This document shows positions 7,976 to 15,298 of a stretch of 26,897 nt of DNA, in pieces. The notes under the pieces are model-generated. The model was not told the DNA's origin. It saw only the letters and a list, made by a program, of their open reading frames with translations, and made no database searches. Position 1 is the stretch's first letter; every line of letters begins with the position of its first letter. Source of the DNA: an uncultured Prevotella sp. (GTDB lineage: Bacteria; Bacteroidota; Bacteroidia; Bacteroidales; Bacteroidaceae). The stretch is from NCBI GenBank assembly GCA_946998295.1, contig CAMPYS010000026.1, positions 1-26,897 of the forward strand, read 5' to 3'. Made by a program: the position numbers and the translations under genes.

Positions 7976-8348
7976 ATAAAAACACTTCAAGTAGTATTTT
8001 AAATTATAGCTTTTTCAAAGCTTTGTATTTATTTTATGTTGATAGTATGGGCAATCGTAAATATAAAGTTTAATAATATTTTCCCAAATAGTCCTTTGCA
8101 AGTTTATTATTATATCTTATCGTATAGATAAATCTATTGATAAAAATTAGTTTGTTAGGTGGAAGATAGTATAGGATAATTCTACAAAATAGATGTTATC
8201 TTTGATGAGGCAAAACCAAGTTGGTTCATCCTCATTATTTAAAATAATGAAAAAGGGAAATAAGCACTAAAGGTAAATAAACCTAAAGGTATCAATAATA
8301 AAAACGTATATTTAACTGGGTAGTAATATTATTTAATAAAAAAATCTT

Positions 8349-8356
8349 TAACTTTG
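8349..8356 (+). promoter_or_regulatory. Candidate -7 box of the nitroreductase gene
   Basis: TAACTTTG matches TAnnTTTG, 13 bp upstream of the ATG, implying a leader of only a few bases. No clear -33 TTTG is seen. Confidence 0.45.
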
Positions 8357-8369
8357 TAAATAAAAACAT

Positions 8370-9113
8370 ATGAAAACAATAGAAAATAGACGTTCTATAC
8401 GTAAATATTCAGATAAGACTATTAGTGAAGAAGAGTTGACACAGATTTTATCTATTGCTATGCGTACACCAACTATGGGCAATCTTCAGCTTTATTCAGT
8501 TGTAATTACTCGAAATAAAGAAGAAAAGCTAAAACTTTCACCTGCACATTTCAATCAACCAATGTTGACAGGGGCTAATGTTGTATTAACTTTTTGTGCT
8601 GATTTTAGACGTACAACAATTTGGGCAAATAATAGGAAAGCAATACCAGGATATGATAATTTCTTATCATTTATGAATGCTGCTACTGATGCTTTACTGT
8701 ATTGCCAGACAGTTACAATATTATTAGAGGAAAAAGGGTGGGGAACATGTTTCCTCGGCACAACTATTTATAATCCACAGATGATAATAGAAGTATTGAA
8801 TTTACCTAAACTTGTTATGCCTATTGCAACATTAACAGTTGGATACCCTGCAGAACATCCTGAACAAAATGAACGTTTACCTGTAGAGGCTATTATACAT
8901 AGAGATAGTTATAAGGATTATACCAAAGAGAGTATTGATAAATTTTATTTAGAGAAAGAGTCTTTATCTGTTAATAAGGAATTTATAAATATCAATAAGA
9001 AAGAAACTTTAGCACAGGTATTTACAGATATACGTTATACTAAGAAAGATAATGAGACTTTGTCTAAAAACTTTATTAAAGTTTTACAATCACAAGGATT
9101 TAGTTTAAAGTAA
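8370..9113 (+). CDS. Nitroreductase-family FMN oxidoreductase
   Basis: A 247-residue cytoplasmic flavoprotein. The N-terminus carries the FMN-phosphate motif ENRRSIRKYSD (residues 5-15). PTMGNLQLY (about 34-42), GANVVLTFCAD and the FMN-contacting EKGWGTCFLGTTIYNP (about 121-136) follow the NfsA/FRP pattern, and VGYPAEHP is the typical late loop. Such enzymes reduce nitro-aromatics, quinones or flavins with NAD(P)H; the natural substrate cannot be told. A charged C-terminal tail of about 50 residues resembles that of NfsA-like members. The gene is monocistronic and convergent with the membrane-protein gene downstream. Confidence is high for the family, low for substrate. Confidence 0.9.
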   Translation: MKTIENRRSIRKYSDKTISEEELTQILSIAMRTPTMGNLQLYSVVITRNKEEKLKLSPAHFNQPMLTGANVVLTFCADFRRTTIWANNRKAIPGYDNFLSFMNAATDALLYCQTVTILLEEKGWGTCFLGTTIYNPQMIIEVLNLPKLVMPIATLTVGYPAEHPEQNERLPVEAIIHRDSYKDYTKESIDKFYLEKESLSVNKEFININKKETLAQVFTDIRYTKKDNETLSKNFIKVLQSQGFSLK

Positions 9114-9251
9114 AATATGAATTTTATATTTATAAATGACTAATAAAAAGAAATATACTTTTATTGATTTTTTATAATTATTGGAGGCTTTGGAATTGCA
9201 TTAGAAAATATTTGATGCAGATGTGTTTTTTCATCTGAATTTGAAATGGAT

Positions 9252-9286
9252 AAGAAAAAGAAGAAATTTAATTTCTTCTTTTTCTT
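9252..9286. terminator. Bidirectional AT-rich terminator overlapping a stop codon
   Basis: The arms 9252-9267 and 9271-9286 are perfectly complementary over 16 bp with a 3-nt loop, and that loop (TTA) is the stop codon of the minus-strand membrane-protein gene. One arm is all A/G with a terminal T, and the other is U-rich when read from either side. It lies between convergent genes and could end both transcripts. Confidence 0.65.
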
Positions 9287-10131
9287 TGTTTACCTTTAAT
9301 CCAAAGATAAAATGCAAGAGCAATAAATGTAATAAGTATAACAGATAATTCTATAATGTGTTGTTTGGGTTCCACCCAAAATTCATTAAAGAAATTTATT
9401 CTACCTAAAATTTCTATTGGTGTCCAAAAGACAATAACTGTAGCAATAGCCATACGGATATTTGCACCCCATGAACCTATTAAAAGTTGTCGTTTGAACA
9501 TAAAAATTGAACCGATAAAACAAAATAAACCAACAAGAAAAGTTATAGGACTATGATCTCCTATAAAATGTTTATCATAACAAAACATAAGTAGCAAATA
9601 AAGTCCCCATAACATCATATTTAGTTCCATAAAAGTTACTATACTTGTGTGTCTTGTCATAGGTTGTACTGCTATTGTACGTTGTTTGTCCCTAAAACAT
9701 ATTTTTTGTATCCAAGTAATAAAGTCGCAACCATTCCTAGTACTAAATATATACATTATCATTACCATAATCCACATACCAAAAGATGCTGGCATTATTA
9801 AATATTCTGGTTTAGTAACAATCTTACCATATTCTATTTCTGGTTCAACACCGTATCTCCTAGCATAATAAAGAAATAAAAATTCAACCCAACCTGTCCA
9901 AAATAGTAATCCTCCAAAAAGTCCAAATAAAGTTTGTCTTGTATCACCTTTAACAAATACTCCTATTATAACTACTATTAGACCTACAAGTCCAAGCATA
10001 AAACCAGCTACATGAAGAGCACCTTCAGTTAAAAACTGTTCCATAAGAATCATTAATGCATGACCTAAAGGCATAGCAAATAAAACTAAGAGAAAAGAGG
10101 ATATTGTACGGATGAAATATTGTTTCTTCAT
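9268..10131 (-). CDS. Conserved-looking multi-spanning membrane protein of unknown function
   Basis: I do not recognise this 287-residue protein. It has about eight hydrophobic segments (near residues 8-28, 38-58, 66-90, 108-130, 163-184, 193-212, 222-243 and 261-281) and a basic C-terminal tail (KGKQRKRRN). Polar or aromatic patches sit in or beside the membrane: MPLGHALMI, WTGWVEFLFLYYARRYG, PEYLIMPASFGMW and GCDFITWIQKICF. No signal peptide, catalytic motif or transporter signature is evident. The gene is monocistronic, transcribed convergently to the nitroreductase and divergently from the DsbD-like gene, with a candidate promoter at 10152-10159. Its last nine codons form one arm of a perfect inverted repeat. 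It is a real gene by length and composition; function unknown. Confidence 0.8.
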   Translation of the reverse strand: MKKQYFIRTISSFLLVLFAMPLGHALMILMEQFLTEGALHVAGFMLGLVGLIVVIIGVFVKGDTRQTLFGLFGGLLFWTGWVEFLFLYYARRYGVEPEIEYGKIVTKPEYLIMPASFGMWIMVMIMYIFSTRNGCDFITWIQKICFRDKQRTIAVQPMTRHTSIVTFMELNMMLWGLYLLLMFCYDKHFIGDHSPITFLVGLFCFIGSIFMFKRQLLIGSWGANIRMAIATVIVFWTPIEILGRINFFNEFWVEPKQHIIELSVILITFIALAFYLWIKGKQRKRRN

Positions 10132-10151
10132 AATTTATTATTATTTCTATA

Positions 10152-10159
10152 CAAAGATA
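10152..10159 (-). promoter_or_regulatory. Candidate -7 box of the membrane-protein gene
   Basis: Minus-strand TATCTTTG fits TAnnTTTG and lies 20 bp upstream of the start codon. The -33 element is not well placed. Confidence 0.5.
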
Positions 10160-10237
10160 AAAACTATTATTGCAATATTATGAAAGATAATTAATAAAAT
10201 TTATAACACTAATTAAATAACTTAAAAATACTATATC

Positions 10238-10272
10238 TTGATATGTATATCAAAAAAGAAAAACTAACTTTG
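10238..10272 (+). promoter_or_regulatory. DsbD promoter region with palindromic site
   Basis: TAACTTTG at 10265-10272 fits the -7 box. Just upstream is the perfect inverted repeat TTGATAT-GT-ATATCAA at 10238-10253, which contains the only nearby TTG (spacing 24, long for a -33 box). The palindrome has the size of a repressor or activator site. Confidence 0.5.
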
Positions 10273-10346
10273 CAAAGATTATGCAATCGAACAATCAAAT
10301 GTTCAAGAGAATAACCAAAATAGCAAAAGCGAAATATTTATATACA

Positions 10347-12416
10347 ATGAAAACAAAATTTTTATTAACTATTTTATTACTGTTAAATTTAATAACAGTA
10401 TTTGCACAAAATCCTGTACATTTCAAAGTACAACAAAAACAAACCTCACCAACTGAAGTAAGTGTTATTTTTAGTGGGAATATTAGCAAGGGCTGGCATG
10501 TTTACTCAACAGGTTTACCTGCAAATGGCCCAACTTCTGCCACATTTCATTCGGAAAAAACAGAAGGGGCTAAACCTATTGGTAGATTAATGCCAAAGGG
10601 TAGAGAACTTAATGTTTATGATAAAGTCTTTGATATGAAGTTACGCTATTTTGAAAATAAAGTAACTTTTATACAAAAGTATAAAATAACAGGTAAGACA
10701 TATAAGATTGCAGGTTATTTAGAGTATGGAGCATGTAATGACGAGATGTGTATGCCTCCAACAACAGTTGAATTTAATTATAAAGGTAAAGGCGCAGCAG
10801 ATGCACCAGAAGCACCATCTGAAACTGATAATAAATTAAAGGATAATGTTGATGCAGAAGGTATAAATGGAAATCCTTCTCAAGTAAATACTGATACTGC
10901 TCAATCAGCTATATTGAATTTACAAAATCCTTCAGACAGTAATAGTGTAGTTAGTAATCAAGTACAAAGTAAGTCAGAACTATGGCAGCCTGTAATCAAA
11001 GAATTACAGTCTTTTACTGATACTCAAAACGAAAGCCATTCATTGTGGTATATATTTTTGATGGGAATAGTAGGAGGATTTGTTGCTTTATTAACACCTT
11101 GCGTTTGGCCAATAATTCCAATGACTGTTAGCTTTTTCCTAAAACGTGCTAAAAATGATAAGAAAAAAGGTATAAGGGATGCTATAACGTATGGTATTTC
11201 TATAATTGTAATTTATATGCTATTGGCTGCTGTTATAACAGCAATATTTGGTCCACAAAAATTAAATGAATTAGCTACTAATGCTCCATTTAATATTGCG
11301 TTTTTTCTTTTATTACTTGTATTTGCTTTTAGTTTCTTTGGATGGTTCGAATTACGACTTCCAGCCTCTTGGGGTAATGCTGTAGATAATAAGGCTGCAT
11401 CAACAACAGGACTTATTTCTATATTTCTTATGGCATTTACTCTATCATTAGTAAGTTTTTCATGTACAGCTCCTGTTGTAGGACTACTTTTGGTACAGGC
11501 AGCAACTAGTGGAGATTGGGTAGCTCCAACTGTTGGAATGTTTGGCTTTGCATTTGCATTAGCATTACCATTTTCTTTATTTGCATTATTCCCAACAATG
11601 TTGAAACAAGCACCTAAATCAGGTTCTTGGATGAACATGATAAAAGTTGTTTTAGGATTTATAGAATTAGCTTTTGCTTTAAAATTCTTTTCTGTTGCTG
11701 ACCTTGCATACGGATGGAGATTACTTGATCGTGAAACATTCTTAGCTATATGGATTGTTATTTTTGCTATTATGGGCTTATACTTAATAGGAAAAATAAA
11801 ATTCCCTCATGATGATCTTGAACAAAAAGCAATGCCAGTACCTTCTATAATATTGGGTATGCTATCTCTTTCTTTTGCTTTATATATGGTTCCTGGATTA
11901 TGGGGTGCTCCACTTAAGGCAGTAAGTGCTTTCGCTCCTCCTGTATATACCCAGGATTTTAATCTTAATCATGAAGAAGTGCAACCAAAATTTAAAGATT
12001 ATGATTTAGGAATGGCAGCAGCTGCTAAAGAAGGTAAACCTGTATTACTTGATTTTACTGGCTTTGGATGTGTAAATTGTCGTAAAATGGAAGGAGCTGT
12101 ATGGACAGATCCTGAAGTTGTAAAAAAACTTAATGACGATTATGTATTAATTTCTCTTTACGTTGATGATAAAACTCCGCTTAAAGAACCTATAAAAGTT
12201 AAGCGTGCTGATGGAACAGAACGAACATTACGCACAGTGGGAGATAAGTGGAGTTATCTCCAAGAAAGTAAATTTGGTTACTTAGCACAACCATTCTATG
12301 TTACAGTAGATAATCATGGAAAACCTTTGAGTGGTAGTTTCGTTTATAAAGAAGATATTAATGGTTATAAACAATTCTTAGACAAAGGTATAGAAAATTA
12401 TAAAAAAAGAAAATAA
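10347..12416 (+). CDS. dsbD: DsbD-like thiol:disulfide interchange protein
   Basis: A 689-residue inner-membrane reductant conductor carrying electrons from cytoplasmic thioredoxin to the periplasm. The ATG at 10347 is preferred over the in-frame ATG at 10281 because it begins a clean signal peptide (MKTKFLLTILLLLNL, ending VFAQ), and the earlier ATG is almost at the predicted transcription start. The N-terminal periplasmic domain (about 22-145) has the cysteine pair C130/C135 in YGACNDEMCMPP. The central domain of about eight helices (about 235-530) has C252 (LLTPCVWPIIP) and C373 (FSCTAPVVG). The C-terminal thioredoxin-like domain (about 545-685) has the redox site GCVNC at 574-578. All three redox pairs are intact. 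The gene is monocistronic, with a hairpin terminator after it. Confidence 0.93.
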   Translation: MKTKFLLTILLLLNLITVFAQNPVHFKVQQKQTSPTEVSVIFSGNISKGWHVYSTGLPANGPTSATFHSEKTEGAKPIGRLMPKGRELNVYDKVFDMKLRYFENKVTFIQKYKITGKTYKIAGYLEYGACNDEMCMPPTTVEFNYKGKGAADAPEAPSETDNKLKDNVDAEGINGNPSQVNTDTAQSAILNLQNPSDSNSVVSNQVQSKSELWQPVIKELQSFTDTQNESHSLWYIFLMGIVGGFVALLTPCVWPIIPMTVSFFLKRAKNDKKKGIRDAITYGISIIVIYMLLAAVITAIFGPQKLNELATNAPFNIAFFLLLLVFAFSFFGWFELRLPASWGNAVDNKAASTTGLISIFLMAFTLSLVSFSCTAPVVGLLLVQAATSGDWVAPTVGMFGFAFALALPFSLFALFPTMLKQAPKSGSWMNMIKVVLGFIELAFALKFFSVADLAYGWRLLDRETFLAIWIVIFAIMGLYLIGKIKFPHDDLEQKAMPVPSIILGMLSLSFALYMVPGLWGAPLKAVSAFAPPVYTQDFNLNHEEVQPKFKDYDLGMAAAAKEGKPVLLDFTGFGCVNCRKMEGAVWTDPEVVKKLNDDYVLISLYVDDKTPLKEPIKVKRADGTERTLRTVGDKWSYLQESKFGYLAQPFYVTVDNHGKPLSGSFVYKEDINGYKQFLDKGIENYKKRK

Positions 12417-12439
12417 TTCGTACAATATTCAATAATATT

Positions 12440-12480
12440 TGTGAGGGTATCTAATTAGTATATATCCTCACATTATTATT
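12440..12480 (+). terminator. Terminator of the dsbD gene
   Basis: TGTGAGG (12440-12446) pairs with CCTCACA (12466-12472) around a 19-nt loop and is followed by a T-rich tail (TTATTATTTATAT), 24 bp after the dsbD stop. Confidence 0.65.
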
Positions 12481-12541
12481 TATATCTTTACAAAACATAT
12501 TGTTGTATCAAAGTAATAAGTTTTAAAAATAAAAAAAACTT

Positions 12542-12572
12542 TTTGCAATTAACTTAAATAGAAGTATCTTTG
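12542..12572 (+). promoter_or_regulatory. Promoter of the ftsX-folK operon
   Basis: TTTG (12542-12545), a 19-nt spacer and TATCTTTG (12565-12572) match the Bacteroidetes consensus exactly, 30 bp upstream of the ftsX start. Confidence 0.8.
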
Positions 12573-12601
12573 CAATAAATTTTATATGCAAATTACATAA
12601 T

Positions 12602-13480
12602 ATGTCAACGAAACGAGCTAAAGCAGGTAGGCCACGCAGTTTACAAGTTGTAACTTTATGTATAAGTACTGCCATGGTTCTTATACTTATAGGTATGGTC
12701 ATTCTTACAGTATTTACTAGTCGTAATTTAAGTCAATATGTAAAAGAGAACTTAACTATAACAATGATTCTTCAACCTGACTTAAGTGCTGATGAATGTG
12801 CATCACTATGTGAAAGAGTTAACTCTCAATATTATATAAGTAGTTTGAATTATATTAGTAAAGAAGATGCCCTTAAAGAAGGTACCAAAGAGCTTGGAAC
12901 TAATCCAGCAGAATTTGCAGGTGGAAACCCTTTTACAGCAGAAATTGAAGTACAGCTTAAGGCCAATTATGCGAATAATGATTCAATACAATGGATTGCA
13001 AAAGAATTAAAGAGCTATAAAGGAATAAGCGATATAACATATCATCACGATTTAGTAGAAAGCGTTAATCAAACTTTAAGTAAAATAAGTTTGGTATTGC
13101 TTATAATTGCAGCATTGCTAACAATTGTGTCATTCTCTTTAATTAATAATACTGTTCGATTAAGTGTTTATGCACGTCGTTTTACAATTAATACTATGAA
13201 GTTAGTTGGAGCATCATGGAATTTTATTCGAATGCCTTTTTTACGTTTAGCTTTAATAGAAGGTCTAATTTCTGCTATTATAGCAATTATTGTTATAGGT
13301 ATTGGAGTTTACTTACTTCATCAATATGAGCCAGAAATATCGATAGTTCTTAATTATAGGGTTATATTAATAACAGCAATAATAATGTTGTGCTTTGGAG
13401 TGCTAATAACATGTATATGCTCATGGTTATCAGTAAATAAATTTTTAAAAATGAAAGCTAGTTCGCTTTATAAGATTTAA
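12602..13480 (+). CDS. ftsX: Cell-division permease FtsX
   Basis: A 292-residue inner-membrane protein of the FtsX/ABC3 permease class. A basic cytoplasmic N-terminus (residues 1-18) leads to helix 1 (about 19-40), a periplasmic domain (about 41-165) with LTITMILQPDL and ISKEDALKE, and three more helices (about 166-188, 215-245 and 258-282). The cytoplasmic loop INTMKLVGASWNFIRMPF (about 197-214) would contact the ATPase FtsE. Family role: with FtsE it couples ATP hydrolysis to activation of wall hydrolases at the septum. No ftsE is adjacent; in this phylum the two genes are commonly apart. First gene of a six-gene operon, 33 bp before the DUF3098 gene. Confidence 0.9.
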   Translation: MSTKRAKAGRPRSLQVVTLCISTAMVLILIGMVILTVFTSRNLSQYVKENLTITMILQPDLSADECASLCERVNSQYYISSLNYISKEDALKEGTKELGTNPAEFAGGNPFTAEIEVQLKANYANNDSIQWIAKELKSYKGISDITYHHDLVESVNQTLSKISLVLLIIAALLTIVSFSLINNTVRLSVYARRFTINTMKLVGASWNFIRMPFLRLALIEGLISAIIAIIVIGIGVYLLHQYEPEISIVLNYRVILITAIIMLCFGVLITCICSWLSVNKFLKMKASSLYKI

Positions 13481-13513
13481 AGTTACACACTATATATATA
13501 GATATAAAATTTA

Positions 13514-13750
13514 ATGGATAAGAATAAGTTTGTTTTTAGCAAGATTAATTATATATTGCTTTCAATTAGTGTTTGTTTAATAGTTATAGGTTTTATATTA
13601 ATGAGTGGTGGTGGTTCTACAGAAGCTCATTATGATCCTAATATTTTTAGTACAATGAAAATACACATTGCACCAGCTATAAGTTTTATAGGATTTATTT
13701 TTGTCATAGTGGCTATAATGTATAAACCTAAAACTAAAAAAGAAAACTAA
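13514..13750 (+). CDS. Small DUF3098-family membrane protein
   Basis: A 78-residue protein with two hydrophobic helices (about residues 12-30 and 51-69) joined by a short polar loop (SGGGSTEAHYDPNIFSTMKIH), with a charged C-terminus. It matches the small DUF3098 family that sits between ftsX and uppP in many Bacteroidetes. Its stop overlaps the uppP start by one base (TAATG), implying translational coupling. Function is unknown; location suggests an envelope or division role. Confidence 0.85.
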   Translation: MDKNKFVFSKINYILLSISVCLIVIGFILMSGGGSTEAHYDPNIFSTMKIHIAPAISFIGFIFVIVAIMYKPKTKKEN

Positions 13751-14568
13751 TGGATTTATTTCAAACCATAATAATTGCAGTTATTGAGGGGCTAACAGAA
13801 TTTTTACCTATATCCTCAACTGGGCACATGATAATAGTCCAGAATATATTAGGGGTACAACAAGGTGATAGTTTTGTTCACGCCTTTACGTTTATAATTC
13901 AATTTGGAGCAATACTTTCTGTGGTATGCTTATATTGGAAAAAGTTTTTTTTGTTTAAATATGAAACATTGCGTTTATACGGAAAACTTTTAATAGGCGT
14001 ATTACCTGCTGTAGTTATAGGTTTAGCTGCAAAAAAAACAGGGATATTAGATTGGTTATTAGATTCAGTTACGGTAGTAGCTATAATGCTAATCATTGGT
14101 GGTATATTTATGCTATTTTGTGATAAAATTTTTTATAAGAAATCAATTGATAATAGGGATATAACAAATAAAAAAGCATTCAATATAGGTTTATTTCAAT
14201 GCATATCAGTAATACCTGGTGTTAGTCGTTCAATGGCAACAATTGTTGGTGGAATGGCTAATAATTTAACAATGAAGAAAGCAGCTGAATTTTCTTTTTT
14301 TCTCGCAGTTCCTACAATGGCTGGTGCAACAATATTGGATTTATATGATTTACTGAAAGAAGATTCAAATTGGGCAACAGGTGAAAATATAATATTGTTG
14401 TTAATAGGGTGTTTAATTTCTTTTGTAGTTGCACTATTTGCGATGAAGTGGTTTGTTAGTTTTTTAACAAAATATGGTTTTAAAGCATTTGGCTGGTATA
14501 GAGTTATAGTAGGTATAGTTATCCTTATAATGATTTTATCAGGTGTATCTTTAAATATGGTAGATTAA
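13750..14568 (+). CDS. uppP: Undecaprenyl-diphosphatase
   Basis: A 272-residue inner-membrane phosphatase (BacA/UppP) that dephosphorylates undecaprenyl pyrophosphate to recycle the lipid carrier for peptidoglycan and polysaccharide synthesis. Both signatures are present: EGLTEFLPISSTGHMII (residues 13-29, with the acidic pair Glu13 and Glu17) and PGVSRSMATIVGG (156-168, with the catalytic-loop serine and arginine). About seven to eight helices are visible and the length is standard. The start codon overlaps the upstream stop by one base and truB follows after 23 bp. Members of this family confer some bacitracin tolerance when abundant. Confidence 0.95.
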   Translation: MDLFQTIIIAVIEGLTEFLPISSTGHMIIVQNILGVQQGDSFVHAFTFIIQFGAILSVVCLYWKKFFLFKYETLRLYGKLLIGVLPAVVIGLAAKKTGILDWLLDSVTVVAIMLIIGGIFMLFCDKIFYKKSIDNRDITNKKAFNIGLFQCISVIPGVSRSMATIVGGMANNLTMKKAAEFSFFLAVPTMAGATILDLYDLLKEDSNWATGENIILLLIGCLISFVVALFAMKWFVSFLTKYGFKAFGWYRVIVGIVILIMILSGVSLNMVD

Positions 14569-14591
14569 TTATTTTCCCATATAAGTAAGCT

Positions 14592-15290
14592 ATGAATTTT
14601 AAAGAAGGTGTTATTATTCCTATAAATAAACCGTATGGAGTAACAAGCTTTAAAGCACTTGCTCACATTCGTTATCTATGTTCTAAAGCAGCTAATGCTA
14701 AAATAAAAATAGGACATGCAGGTACTCTTGATCCACTTGCTACAGGAGTTTTAATTTTAGCAACAGGGAAAAAAACAAAACAGATTTCAGAAATACAATC
14801 TCATACTAAAGAATATATCGCAACACTTCAGTTAGGAGCAACTACACCCAGTTATGATATGGAACATGATATCAGTGGCAGATTTCCAACAAGTCATATA
14901 ACTGAGGAATTAATACTATCTACAATCCCTAAATTTATTGGTGATATACAGCAGATACCACCAACATATAGTGCTGTAAAAGTGAATGGTATTAGAGCTT
15001 TCAATTATTGCCGTAAAGGTCAAGAGGTTGTGCTTAATCCTAAAAATATTCATATAGATAATATTGAAATTATTAATTTTGATATTTCAACTATGAATTT
15101 AACAATTCGAGTAACTTGTGGCAAGGGTACTTATATTAGAGCTTTAGCTCGAGATATAGGTTTAGCACTAAATTCGGGAGCTTACTTAACCTCTTTATGT
15201 CGTAATAGAGTAGGTAATATAAAGATAGAAGATTGTATCGTTTACAATAATTTTTCAGAATGGATAAATAATCAGACAATAGAAATATAA
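14592..15290 (+). CDS. truB: tRNA pseudouridine-55 synthase
   Basis: A 232-residue enzyme that isomerises uridine 55 in the T-loop of tRNAs. The N-terminal INKPYGVTSF (residues 11-20) and the catalytic motif GHAGTLDPLATGVL (41-54, Asp47) are intact, as are PPTYSAVKVNG (about 121-131) and TCGKGTYIRALARDIG (about 177-192). Length fits the short bacterial form without a C-terminal PUA extension. It lies 8 bp upstream of queA in the same operon, so two tRNA-modification genes are co-expressed. Confidence 0.95.
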   Translation: MNFKEGVIIPINKPYGVTSFKALAHIRYLCSKAANAKIKIGHAGTLDPLATGVLILATGKKTKQISEIQSHTKEYIATLQLGATTPSYDMEHDISGRFPTSHITEELILSTIPKFIGDIQQIPPTYSAVKVNGIRAFNYCRKGQEVVLNPKNIHIDNIEIINFDISTMNLTIRVTCGKGTYIRALARDIGLALNSGAYLTSLCRNRVGNIKIEDCIVYNNFSEWINNQTIEI

Positions 15291-15298
15291 TATAATAA

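Larger units (their letters stand above)
7911..8369. other. Divergent intergenic region between folB and nitroreductase genes
   Basis: There is no ORF of note in these 459 bp. The region holds a minus-strand -7 box for folB in a palindrome, a plus-strand TATCTTTG at 8197-8204 followed by two inverted repeats (TGAGG...CCTCA around 8207-8235, and the perfect TCATTATTT/AAATAATGA at 8232-8250), a direct repeat AAAGGTA near 8270 and 8285, and the -7 box of the nitroreductase gene. The structured stretch could be an untranslated leader or a small RNA. Confidence 0.4.

Noticed and set aside
10281..10346. In-frame upstream ATG extending DsbD by 22 residues
   Set aside because: The extra residues are basic and would bury the signal peptide, and the codon is almost at the predicted transcription start; the ATG at 10347 starts a clean signal sequence.
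11213..11638. 141-codon minus-strand ORF inside dsbD
   Set aside because: Lies opposite the transmembrane domain of DsbD; no independent start signals or recognisable motif.
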